A stretch of DNA of 64,000 nucleotides, from NCBI RefSeq assembly GCF_900066015.1, contig NZ_LN890655.1, positions 496,001 to 560,000 on the forward strand, written 5' to 3'. Positions 23,313 to 31,100 of the stretch are shown one piece after another; position 1 is the first letter of the stretch; each line of letters starts with the position of its first letter. A model generated the notes under the pieces. The model saw only the letters and a list, made by a program, of their open reading frames with translations. It made no database searches and was not told the origin of the DNA. A program made the translations under genes and the position numbers. Source of the stretch: Candidatus Promineifilum breve (GTDB taxonomy: Bacteria > Chloroflexota > Anaerolineae > Promineifilales > Promineifilaceae).

Positions 23313-23318
23313 TACAAT
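23313..23318 (+). promoter_or_regulatory. Probable -10 element of the formate-THF ligase gene
   Basis: TACAAT lies 64 bp before the ATG and directly after the preceding operon's terminator. No good -35 is visible, and no DosR-like box occurs here, so this gene looks independently controlled. Confidence 0.4.
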
Positions 23319-23381
23319 GACCTGACCTGCATTACCCACCAAGCCGCCACGATCCTGGATGGCGTCATTCCGAGGAGACAT

Positions 23382-25163
23382 ATGAACCCGGCTATCAAGC
23401 GTCTATCCCCCGTCCCGTCCGATCTGGACATAGCCCAAGCCGCCCAGCCCTTGCCCATTTCCGAAGTCGCCGCCCAATTGGGCCTGACCGATGACGATCT
23501 GATCCATTACGGCAAGCACAAGGCCAAAGTCCATCTGGACACCCTGCCCAAGCTGGCCGATCGGCCGCTGGGCAAGTACATCGACGTCACGGCCATCACC
23601 CCCACGCCGCTGGGCGAAGGCAAGACGACCACCACCGTCGGCCTGGTGCAGGGCCTGGGTCAATTAGGCCATAAGGCGATTGCTTGCATCCGCCAGCCCA
23701 GCATGGGGCCGACGTTCGGCATCAAGGGCGGCGCGGCCGGCGGCGGCTATAGCCAGGTCATCCCGATGGAGGATTTCAACCTGCATCTGACCGGCGACAT
23801 CCACGCCATCACCGCCGCGCACAATTTGGTGGCCGCGGCCATCGACGCCCGCTGGTATCACGAAGATCGGATGAACGACGAAAAACTGGCCAAGGTCGGC
23901 CTGTCGCGGCTCAACATCGACCCCTACCGGCTGACCTGGAACCGGGTGATGGACGTGAACGACCGCGCTCTGCGCCGGGTGATGGTGGGCCTGGGGCCGG
24001 AAGACGACGGCCGCCCGCGCCAGACCGGCTTCGATATCACCGTCGCTAGCGAGATCATGGCCATCCTGGCCCTGGTCAACGGTAACGATTTCAAGAGCGC
24101 TCTACACGACCTGCGCCAGCGCGCCGGCCGCACCGTCATCGGCACCAACAAGGACGGCCAGCCCATTACGCTGGAAGACCTCAAGGTGGCCGGGGCCGTC
24201 ACTGTGCTCATGCGCGACGCGCTGCACCCCAACCTGTTGCAGACGCTGGAGGGGCAGCCGGCCTTCGTCCACGCCGGGCCGTTCGCCAACATCGCCCACG
24301 GCAACTCCTCGATCCTGGCCGACCAACTGGCACTGCGCCTGGGCGATTACGTCGTCACCGAGTCCGGCTTTGGGGCCGACATCGGCATGGAGAAATTCTT
24401 CGACATCAAGTGCCGCTATTCGGGCCTGATCCCCGATTGTGTGGTGCTGGTCGCCACCATCCGGGCGCTGAAGATGCACGGCGGCGGGCCGCGCGTCATC
24501 CCCGGCCGGCCGCTCGACAAGGCGTACACCGATGAGAACGTCGGGTTGCTGGAGGCCGGGCTGGCGAATCTGGAAGCCCACATCCGCAACGCCAAGCGCT
24601 TCGGCGTGCCGGTCGTCGTGGCCGTCAACAAGTTCCACACCGACACCCCGGCCGAGATCGCCGCCGTGGAGCGCGCGGCGCTGGCGGCCGGCGCGGAGGC
24701 GGCGGTGATGACCGACCACTGGGCCAGCGGCGGCGATGGGGCCATCCAGCTTTCCGAAGCGGTGGTCGCCGCCTGCGAAAAGCCGTCGAACTTCCAGTTC
24801 CTCTATCCGCTCGACCTGCCGATCAAGGCCAAGATCGAGACGATTGCCAAAGAGATCTACAGCGCGGGCGAAGTCATCTATGACCCGCAAGCGGAGAAGC
24901 AGATCAAGTCCTATGAGGCGAACGGCTTCGGCAATCTGCCCATCTGCATGGCCAAGACTCACCTGAGCATCAGCGACGACCCGCTGCTGAAGAACGCGCC
25001 GTCGGGCTATACCCTGACCGTGCGCGAGGTGCGGGCCTCGGTCGGCGCGGGCTTCATCTACCCCCTGCTGGGCGAGATGCGCACGATGCCCGGCCTGGGC
25101 ACCAAGCCGGCCTATATGAACGTCGACGTTGACGAAGACGGCCGCATCATGGGTTTGTTCTAG
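23382..25163 (+). CDS. fhs: Formate--tetrahydrofolate ligase
   Basis: A 593-residue 10-formyl-THF synthetase, joining formate to tetrahydrofolate with ATP. It has the P-loop TPLGEGKTTTTVGL, the signatures GIKGGAAGGGYSQVIP and HGNSSILADQLAL, and VAVNKFHTDT. The C-terminal PLLGEMRTMPGLG is the family ending. The start ATG 23382 follows GAGGAG; the 29-codon upstream extension would translate the promoter. It feeds formate carbon into the folate pool and is the first gene of the one-carbon cluster, which suits the formate dehydrogenase and channel upstream. Folate dehydrogenase/cyclohydrolase genes are not in the window. Confidence 0.97.
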   Translation: MNPAIKRLSPVPSDLDIAQAAQPLPISEVAAQLGLTDDDLIHYGKHKAKVHLDTLPKLADRPLGKYIDVTAITPTPLGEGKTTTTVGLVQGLGQLGHKAIACIRQPSMGPTFGIKGGAAGGGYSQVIPMEDFNLHLTGDIHAITAAHNLVAAAIDARWYHEDRMNDEKLAKVGLSRLNIDPYRLTWNRVMDVNDRALRRVMVGLGPEDDGRPRQTGFDITVASEIMAILALVNGNDFKSALHDLRQRAGRTVIGTNKDGQPITLEDLKVAGAVTVLMRDALHPNLLQTLEGQPAFVHAGPFANIAHGNSSILADQLALRLGDYVVTESGFGADIGMEKFFDIKCRYSGLIPDCVVLVATIRALKMHGGGPRVIPGRPLDKAYTDENVGLLEAGLANLEAHIRNAKRFGVPVVVAVNKFHTDTPAEIAAVERAALAAGAEAAVMTDHWASGGDGAIQLSEAVVAACEKPSNFQFLYPLDLPIKAKIETIAKEIYSAGEVIYDPQAEKQIKSYEANGFGNLPICMAKTHLSISDDPLLKNAPSGYTLTVREVRASVGAGFIYPLLGEMRTMPGLGTKPAYMNVDVDEDGRIMGLF

Positions 25164-25175
25164 ACCGATTATCCA

Positions 25176-25225
25176 GGCAAGTCAGGTGCGATGCACTTTC
25201 CGAAGTGCGTCGCACCTGACTTGCC
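25176..25225. repeat. REP-like hairpin, GGTGCGA family, copy 1
   Basis: A 23-bp stem with one G-U pair and a TCCG loop begins 12 bp after the fhs stop. Its inner core, GTGCGA.GCACTT TCCG AAGTGC, recurs at 53881 and 53932. It may double as a transcript-end hairpin. Confidence 0.75.
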
Positions 25226-25234
25226 TCCAAACCC

Positions 25235-25540
25235 ATGACCACCTATCAAATCATGTCCTGGCACGACATCCCCGTGCAAGTCCGCGCCGGCGGGCGGCGC
25301 GACCGGGTCAGCCTTCAGCTCGATCCCCGCTTCATGGCCGCCGTCGATAGCGCCGCCATGGCCGCCGGCCTGACCGGCAGCGACGCCTATCTGGCCGGCT
25401 TCGTCTGGGGCGAAGCGCAAGAGCGCGACGGCGCGCCCGAGGCGGTGGCCGCGGCCGTGGCCGCCGAACTGGAAGACCAATTCGCCACCATCGATTGGCG
25501 GGCCACGGCCGTCGCTCTCCGCTCGTCCACGGAAAACTGA
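25235..25540 (+). CDS. Small PF13769-like ('virulence factor') protein
   Basis: A 101-residue soluble protein. The pattern MSWHDIPVQV near the N-terminus and RFMAAVDSAAMAAGL...SDAYL in the middle match my memory of the PF13769 family. In proteobacteria, genes of that family neighbour methylenetetrahydrofolate reductase and corrinoid genes. Its biochemical role is unknown. Its position between formate-THF ligase and a corrinoid activator supports a link to one-carbon metabolism. There is no clear Shine-Dalgarno site, and the hairpin repeat ends 9 bp before the ATG. Confidence 0.7.
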   Translation: MTTYQIMSWHDIPVQVRAGGRRDRVSLQLDPRFMAAVDSAAMAAGLTGSDAYLAGFVWGEAQERDGAPEAVAAAVAAELEDQFATIDWRATAVALRSSTEN

Positions 25541-25553
25541 TAGTCCTCAGATA

Positions 25554-25655
25554 ACACAGAGTTCACAGAGTCACAGAGGACACAGAGCCACAAGAAGTGC
25601 TTCTGAAAATCTCTGTGTAACTCTGTGATTTCTCTGCGCACTCTGTGTAACTTCT
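25554..25655. repeat. ACACAGAG/CTCTGTGT palindromic repeat, copy 1
   Basis: Several CACAGAG motifs on the left are mirrored by CTCTGTG motifs on the right, making an imperfect 100-bp hairpin. Related copies lie at 41875-41970 and 52508-52610. All three are intergenic. Confidence 0.7.
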
Positions 25656-25743
25656 CAAGTTGTGCGCCCGGCCACTCATGCTAGAATCCTGAATCTGGCG
25701 GATCGGGCGGGCCGATCCCGATTTTTCTCCGGCGGGAAGTTAC

Positions 25744-27933
25744 ATGTCGGCGGCAAGCGAAGCGTATCAAGTCATCTTCATGCCCTCAGGGCGGCGCGGC
25801 GAGGCCGGCGGCGAATCGCTGCTGGATGCCGCGCGCCGCTTGGGCGTGGAGATCGAGAGCATTTGCGGCGGCCGCCTCACCTGCGCCAAATGCAAGGTGC
25901 GGGTCGAGGAGGGGCATTTCGCCAAGCACGGCATCCATTCGACCGCCACCCACCTCACCCCGACCGATGAGCGGGAGGCTGCCCTGCTGGCCCGCACGAA
26001 CGGCGATGGAGCCGCCCACGACTACCGCCTCGCCTGTTCGGCCCACGTGCGCGGCGATCTGCTGGTCTACGTGCCGGAGGAAAGCCGCGCCCACAAGCAG
26101 GTGATCCGCAAGGACGCCACCGAGCGGGTCATCGACGTTGACCCGGCCGTGCGCCAAGTGTACGTCGAGGTGGAACCGGCCCAATTGGGCGAGCACCGCG
26201 GCGATTGGGGCCGCCTGAGCGCCGCGCTGGCTGACCAATGGGGCCTGACCGCCCTGCACATCGATCTGCCTGCTCTGCGCCGCCTACAACCGGCCCTGCG
26301 CGCAGGCAATTGGGGCGTCACGGTCATCCTGTGGCAAGAGCGCGAAGTGATCGACGTGCGCCCCGGCTATAGCGAGGGCCTCTATGGGCTGGCCGTGGAC
26401 ATCGGCAGCACGACCGTGGCCGGGCATCTGTGCGATCTACGCACCGGGGCCGTGCTGGCGACCGAGGCGCTGATGAACCCCCAGGTGACCTTTGGCGAAG
26501 ACCTGATGAGCCGCGTCTCCTATGCCATGACCAACCCAACGGGGCTGGACAAGATGCACGGAGCGATCATCGAGGCGCTCAATACGTTAGCCTCTCGCGC
26601 GGCGCGGGCCGCCAACCTGCAACCGCGCGACATCCACGACGCCGTTTTCGTGGGCAACACGACGATGATCCACATCCTGCTGGGCATCAACCCGCAGGAG
26701 TTGGGCGGCGCGCCCTTTGCCCTGGCTAACCGCGAGGCGATGGACGTGAAGGCCCGCGAGTTGGGATTGCGTTTCCATCCGGGAGCTTACGCCCACGTCC
26801 TGCCGGCCGAGGCCGGGCACGTGGGCGCGGATAACGTGGCCGTGCTGCTGGCCGAGGAACCGCACCGGCGCGCGGAACTGGCCCTGATCGTCGACGTGGG
26901 CACCAACGCCGAGATCGTGCTGGGCAACCGCGAGCGCCTGCTGAGCGCCTCCAGCCCAACCGGCCCGGCCTTCGAGGGGGCGCAGATCAGCCACGGGATG
27001 CGCGCCGCGCCGGGGGCCATTGAGCGCGTGCGCATCGACCCGGCCACCTGGGCCGCCCGCTTCCGCGTCATCGGCGAGGAGCGCTGGTCGGACGGCTGGC
27101 AGACCGGGCCGGACGCCCCGCCAGCCGCCCAACCGGCCCATCTGGCGGCCGGCATCTGCGGCTCAGGCATCATCGAGGTCGTGGCCGAGATGTTTCTGGC
27201 GGGCATTATCCGCGCCGACGGCCGCTTTGACCCCGACCGGCCGCACGAGCGGGTCACCTGGCAGGGCAAGCGGGGGGCCTACGTGCTGGCGACGGCCGAG
27301 CAGACGACCACCGGCCGGGCCATCCTGGTGACGCAGGACGACGTGCGCAATATTCAACTGGCCAAGGCGGCCCTCTATGCCGGGGCGAAGCTGCTGATGA
27401 ACCGCGCCGGCGTATCGGCCATGGAACGCATCACCCTGGCCGGCGCGTTCGGCAGCTACATCGATCCGCGCTACGCCATGCTGCTGGGGCTGATTCCCGA
27501 CTGCCCGCTGGAGCGCGTGACGGCCGTGGGCAACGCCGCCGGGGATGGGGCGCGCATCGCCCTGCTGAACCGCCACAAGCGCCGGGAAGCGGCCGACATC
27601 GCCCGCCGGGCTACCTACGTCGAGACGGCCGTCGATCCCGACTTTCAGGCCGAATTCGTGGCCGCGATCCACATTCCCCACGCCGCCGACGCCTTCCCCA
27701 ACGTGGAAGCGGGCTTCAACGTGACGTTGACCCGCTCGGCCGAGGCTGAGGGCGACGTTCGCCGGGAACGCCGCGCCGAACGCATACGCGGCCGGCGGGC
27801 AGCCGTGGCGGCGGACAGCACCGCCGTGGCGGACAGCACCGCCGTGGCGGACAGCACCGCCGTGGCGGACAGCACCGCCGTGGCGGACAGTACCGCCGTA
27901 GCGGGCAGCACCGCCGTGGCCGAAGATGAGTAG
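25744..27933 (+). CDS. Reductive activator of corrinoid proteins (2Fe-2S/ASKHA, RamA-like)
   Basis: A 729-residue protein of the RACE (DUF4445/ASKHA) type that reduces inactive Co(II) corrinoid proteins using ATP. The N-terminal plant-type 2Fe-2S domain has C41, C47, C50 and C98 (SICGGRLTCAKC...RLACSA). The large ASKHA domain shows AVDIGSTTVAGHL, VDVGTNAEIVLGN and AGICGSGIIEVVAE. The extreme C-terminus is unusual: six near-identical DSTAVA repeats encoded by an 18-bp tandem array. It lies directly before a corrinoid protein, its expected substrate. ATG 25744 follows a weak GGGAAG. Confidence 0.92.
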   Translation: MSAASEAYQVIFMPSGRRGEAGGESLLDAARRLGVEIESICGGRLTCAKCKVRVEEGHFAKHGIHSTATHLTPTDEREAALLARTNGDGAAHDYRLACSAHVRGDLLVYVPEESRAHKQVIRKDATERVIDVDPAVRQVYVEVEPAQLGEHRGDWGRLSAALADQWGLTALHIDLPALRRLQPALRAGNWGVTVILWQEREVIDVRPGYSEGLYGLAVDIGSTTVAGHLCDLRTGAVLATEALMNPQVTFGEDLMSRVSYAMTNPTGLDKMHGAIIEALNTLASRAARAANLQPRDIHDAVFVGNTTMIHILLGINPQELGGAPFALANREAMDVKARELGLRFHPGAYAHVLPAEAGHVGADNVAVLLAEEPHRRAELALIVDVGTNAEIVLGNRERLLSASSPTGPAFEGAQISHGMRAAPGAIERVRIDPATWAARFRVIGEERWSDGWQTGPDAPPAAQPAHLAAGICGSGIIEVVAEMFLAGIIRADGRFDPDRPHERVTWQGKRGAYVLATAEQTTTGRAILVTQDDVRNIQLAKAALYAGAKLLMNRAGVSAMERITLAGAFGSYIDPRYAMLLGLIPDCPLERVTAVGNAAGDGARIALLNRHKRREAADIARRATYVETAVDPDFQAEFVAAIHIPHAADAFPNVEAGFNVTLTRSAEAEGDVRRERRAERIRGRRAAVAADSTAVADSTAVADSTAVADSTAVADSTAVAGSTAVAEDE
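27811..27918 (+). repeat. 18-bp minisatellite at the 3' end of the corrinoid-activator gene
   Basis: Six contiguous copies of GCGGACAGCACCGCCGTG; the fifth and sixth carry one or two substitutions. Each copy adds Ala-Asp-Ser-Thr-Ala-Val in frame, so copy-number changes would not break the gene. Confidence 0.95.
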
Positions 27934-27969
27934 AGCGCCGACGCGCCGGCCGTGGCGCAAGGAAACACT

Positions 27970-28668
27970 ATGAGCGACGAACAAATCAACCTGAAAGAGA
28001 TGTCGGATGATGACATCTACGAATTGATGAAGGAAGACCTCTACGACGGTTACGCGGCGGAGATCGAGGAGGAAGTCCGCGAGATGCTGGGGCGCGGCCA
28101 TCAGCCCTACGACATCCTCACCAACGGTCTGGTGGCCGGGATGGACATCGTCGGTGCCGACTTCCGCGACGGCATCCTTTTCGTGCCGGAGGTCTTGATG
28201 GCCGCCAAGGCCATGAAGGCGGGCATGGCGATCCTGCGCCCGCTGCTGGTCGAGACCGGCGCGGAGAAGATCGGCACGATGGTCGTCGGCACGGTGAAGG
28301 GCGACATCCACGACATCGGCAAAAACCTGACGGCGATGATGATGGAAGGCGCGGGCTTCGAGGTCTACGATCTGGGCATCAACAATTCGGTCGATAACTT
28401 CATGGCCGCCATCGCCGAACACAAGCCCGACATCGTGGGCATGAGCGCGCTGCTGACGACGACGATGCCCTACATGCGCGTGGTCATCGATGCCCTGCGG
28501 GAGGCGGGCATTCGCCAGGACCTCATCGTCATGGTCGGCGGCGCGCCGCTCAACGAAGCGTTCGCCGAGGACATTGGGGCCGACGCCTACTGCCGTGACG
28601 CGGCCGTGGCCGTGGAGACGGCCAAGAAATTCATGCTCATCCGGCGTCAGCGGGCGAAAGCGTCCTGA
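27970..28668 (+). CDS. Corrinoid (B12-binding) methyl-carrier protein
   Basis: A 232-residue two-domain corrinoid protein of the MtbC/MttC type. A helical cap domain (about 12-95) precedes a Rossmann-like B12 domain with the cobalt-ligating His114 in GDIHDIGKN, then GMSALLTTTMPYM and MVGGAPLNEAFAEDIGADAY. It carries a methyl group between a donor methyltransferase and an acceptor. The start ATG 27970 follows AAGGAAA; a GTG six codons upstream is not needed. It is flanked by its likely activator and a homocysteine methyltransferase-type protein. Confidence 0.93.
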   Translation: MSDEQINLKEMSDDDIYELMKEDLYDGYAAEIEEEVREMLGRGHQPYDILTNGLVAGMDIVGADFRDGILFVPEVLMAAKAMKAGMAILRPLLVETGAEKIGTMVVGTVKGDIHDIGKNLTAMMMEGAGFEVYDLGINNSVDNFMAAIAEHKPDIVGMSALLTTTMPYMRVVIDALREAGIRQDLIVMVGGAPLNEAFAEDIGADAYCRDAAVAVETAKKFMLIRRQRAKAS

Positions 28669-28694
28669 ACAGCAACAAGCGAGGCGTGAACCCT

Positions 28695-29684
28695 ATGAAC
28701 ACATTGGAACAACTGCTCACCACAACGGACACGGTCGTGCTGGATGGGGCGATGGGGACGATGCTCTTCGCCGCCGGGCTGGTGGCGGGCGCGTCGCCGG
28801 AGGAGTGGAACGTCGCCCACCCCGACCGCATCCGCGCCGTTCATCGCGCCTACATCGCCTCCGGCTCGCGCATTATTCTGACCAACTCCTTCGGCGGCAC
28901 GCGCTACCGGCTCAAACTGCACCACATGGAAGACCGCGTGTATGCGTTCAATCGCGCCGCCGCCCGCAACGCCCGCGCCGAGGCCGACGCCGTGCCTTAC
29001 CCGGTTCTCGTCGCCGGGTCAATTGGCCCCACGGGCGAACTGCTGGTGCCGATGGGCAACATGGAATTCGCCGACGCCCAGGCCGCCTTTGCCGAACAGG
29101 CGCGCGGTCTGGTCGATGGCGGTGTTGACCTGCTGTGGATTGAGACGATGAGCGATTTGGAAGAGGTACGCGCCGCGGTCGAGGGAGTGCGATCCATCAC
29201 CGACCTGCCGGTGTGCGCCACGATGAGCTTCGATACCAACGGCCGCACCATGATGGGTGTTACCCCCGCCCAGGCCGTGCGAACGATGGCAGCGTGGGGG
29301 CTGGCCGCCGTCGGGGCCAATTGCGGCAACGGGATCGATGAGATCGAAGACGTGATCGCCGCCATGCACCACGAGGCACCGGGGATGCGCCTCATCGCCA
29401 AGGCCAACGCGGGCATCCCCCAATGGCGCAATAATGAGCTACTCTACGACGCCACGCCGCCGGTCATGGGTCACTATGCGCAACGAGTGCGCGCGCTGGG
29501 CGCGACCTTCATTGGCGGCTGCTGCGGCAACGGCCCCAGCCACATCGCGGCCATCGCCGAGGCGTTACGCGTGCCCATCTCCGACGTCGACCTGGCCGCC
29601 CTCCTGGCCGAGCGCGCCAACAACGACAACGGCGCGAGCGACCCGGCCAGGCGGCAACGGACGCGGCGGCGCGATCGGGATTAA
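28695..29684 (+). CDS. Homocysteine S-methyltransferase family protein
   Basis: A 329-residue zinc methyltransferase similar to the homocysteine domain of MetH and to BHMT. It shows DGAMGTMLFA at the start, LTNSFGGTRYRL, and zinc cysteines in GANCGNG and GGCCGNGPSHI. The product is presumably methionine formed from homocysteine, with the neighbouring corrinoid protein as methyl carrier; a folate-binding domain, as in MetH, is absent. The C-terminal 25 residues are a basic, Arg-rich tail. ATG 28695 is preferred over GTG 28686 because GAGG lies 10 bp upstream. The gene converges with coaBC. Confidence 0.88.
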   Translation: MNTLEQLLTTTDTVVLDGAMGTMLFAAGLVAGASPEEWNVAHPDRIRAVHRAYIASGSRIILTNSFGGTRYRLKLHHMEDRVYAFNRAAARNARAEADAVPYPVLVAGSIGPTGELLVPMGNMEFADAQAAFAEQARGLVDGGVDLLWIETMSDLEEVRAAVEGVRSITDLPVCATMSFDTNGRTMMGVTPAQAVRTMAAWGLAAVGANCGNGIDEIEDVIAAMHHEAPGMRLIAKANAGIPQWRNNELLYDATPPVMGHYAQRVRALGATFIGGCCGNGPSHIAAIAEALRVPISDVDLAALLAERANNDNGASDPARRQRTRRRDRD

Positions 29685-29689
29685 GCGAG

Positions 29690-29770
29690 TGGCGGGTGGC
29701 GGGTGGCGAGTGGCGGGTGGCAAGTAGCGGGTGACGCCACTCGCCACTCGCTACTCGCTACCCGCCACCT
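29690..29770. repeat. GAGTGGCGGGTGGC palindromic repeat
   Basis: Tandem GGCGGGTGGC-like units on the left are complementary to ACTCGCC/ACTCGCT units on the right, giving an imperfect long hairpin between two convergent genes, where it may also act as a terminator. Confidence 0.65.
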
Positions 29771-29776
29771 TTCTCG

Positions 29777-31006
29777 TTAGTCGTTGCCCAACGCCCCAGC
29801 AACGTGCTCGATCAGCCGTTCGGCGACGGCGGCCTTGCTCTGGAGCGGCATCTCTTCGACCACCCCGCCGCGGCCGAGAAGGATGACGCGGTTGGTCTCC
29901 ACGGCGAAGCCGGCGCCCTCGGCCATCACGTCGTTGACGGCGATGAAGTCCAACCCCTTGCGCAAAAGCTTATCGCGGCCATATTCAAAGGCGTTGTGGG
30001 TCTCGGCGGCGAAGCCCAGGACGATGCGCGGGAAGCCCGTCCGGTCGCGCCGCTCTTTCACCGCCGTCAGGATATCGAGCGTCTTCTCCAGGCCGATCGC
30101 CAGCCCCCACTGCGCATTTTCCGTCTTTTTGATCTTGCGGTCGGCCACGGTCTGCGGCCGGAAGTCGGCCACGGCGGCGACCATGAGCAGCGCGTCGGCG
30201 TCGGCCGTGCCGGCCAGCGTGGCCTCGCCCATCTCCTGCGTGGTCTGTACCGCCACGACGAGCGCCCCATAGGGCGGCAGTTCGCACGTCGGCCCGGCGA
30301 TGAGCGTCACCCGCGCCCCGGCATCCAGCGCCGCCTGGGCCATCGCCATCCCCTGCTTGCCCGATGAGCGGTTGCTGATGAAGCGCACCGGGTCGAGGGC
30401 CTCGCGCGTGGGGCCGGTGGTGACCACCACGTGCCGCCCGGCCAGCGGGCCGCCCCGGGCCAACACGCGGCGCGCCTCGCCCAGCAGTTCCAGCGGCTCC
30501 AGCATCCGCCCCATGCCGCTCAGGCCGGAAGCCATGCGCCCCTCGACCGGCCCGGCGAAGAGGACGCCGCGCTCGCTGAGAGTGGCGACGTTGGCCCGCG
30601 TGGCCGGGTGCTGCCACATGCCGCCGTCCATGGCCGGGGCGACGACAATGGGGCAGCGCGCGGCCAGGGCGGTCAAGGTTAGCAGGTTATCGGCTTGCCC
30701 ATAGGCCAGCTTGCTGAGCGTGTGGGCCGTGGCCGGGGCGATGAGCAGCAGGTCGGCCGCCTCGCCCAGCCCGACGTGGCGCACGTGAGCATCCAGCGCC
30801 CACATATCGGTATAGACGGCGCGGCCGGTGACCGATCCAAAGGCCAGCGGAGTTACGAAACGGGCGGCCGAGTCGGTCAGGATCACATCGACCAGCGCCC
30901 CGGCCTGGGTCAGCTTAGACGCCAGATCGACGGCTTTGTAGGCGGCGATGGAGCCGGTGACGCCAAGGAGGATGTGTTTTTCGTGCAGCAGAGGGATGGG
31001 ATTCAT
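29777..31006 (-). CDS. coaBC: Phosphopantothenoylcysteine decarboxylase / phosphopantothenate-cysteine ligase
   Basis: A 409-residue bifunctional enzyme for two steps of coenzyme A synthesis. The N-terminal flavodoxin-like CoaC domain shows [14 protein letters not shown], the His in [15 protein letters not shown] and PAMDGGMW (usually PAMNxxMW, here Asp for Asn). The C-terminal CoaB domain has [24 protein letters not shown] and AVADFRP. The start ATG 31006 is chosen by homology; a TTG six codons upstream is open, and no Shine-Dalgarno site is evident. Confidence 0.93.
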   Translation of the reverse strand: MNPIPLLHEKHILLGVTGSIAAYKAVDLASKLTQAGALVDVILTDSAARFVTPLAFGSVTGRAVYTDMWALDAHVRHVGLGEAADLLLIAPATAHTLSKLAYGQADNLLTLTALAARCPIVVAPAMDGGMWQHPATRANVATLSERGVLFAGPVEGRMASGLSGMGRMLEPLELLGEARRVLARGGPLAGRHVVVTTGPTREALDPVRFISNRSSGKQGMAMAQAALDAGARVTLIAGPTCELPPYGALVVAVQTTQEMGEATLAGTADADALLMVAAVADFRPQTVADRKIKKTENAQWGLAIGLEKTLDILTAVKERRDRTGFPRIVLGFAAETHNAFEYGRDKLLRKGLDFIAVNDVMAEGAGFAVETNRVILLGRGGVVEEMPLQSKAAVAERLIEHVAGALGND

Positions 31007-31087
31007 AGCGCCCAAGTGTAGCAAATGGCGCGGCGGGCGTCACCCGTTCGTGACATAAGTAAATATGGTGAGCTTTGTGTCCGTGGC

Positions 31088-31093
31088 TATAAT
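31088..31093 (+). promoter_or_regulatory. -10 element just before the amine-oxidase-like/cytochrome gene
   Basis: A perfect TATAAT lies 7 bp before the GTG chosen as start (31101), so the transcript would begin at or next to the start codon. No clear -35 is present. Confidence 0.55.
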
Positions 31094-31100
31094 CAGAGGT

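Noticed and set aside
27811-27918. CRISPR array
   Set aside because: The units are contiguous without spacers and encode a repeated peptide; no other direct-repeat set in the window has unique spacers either.
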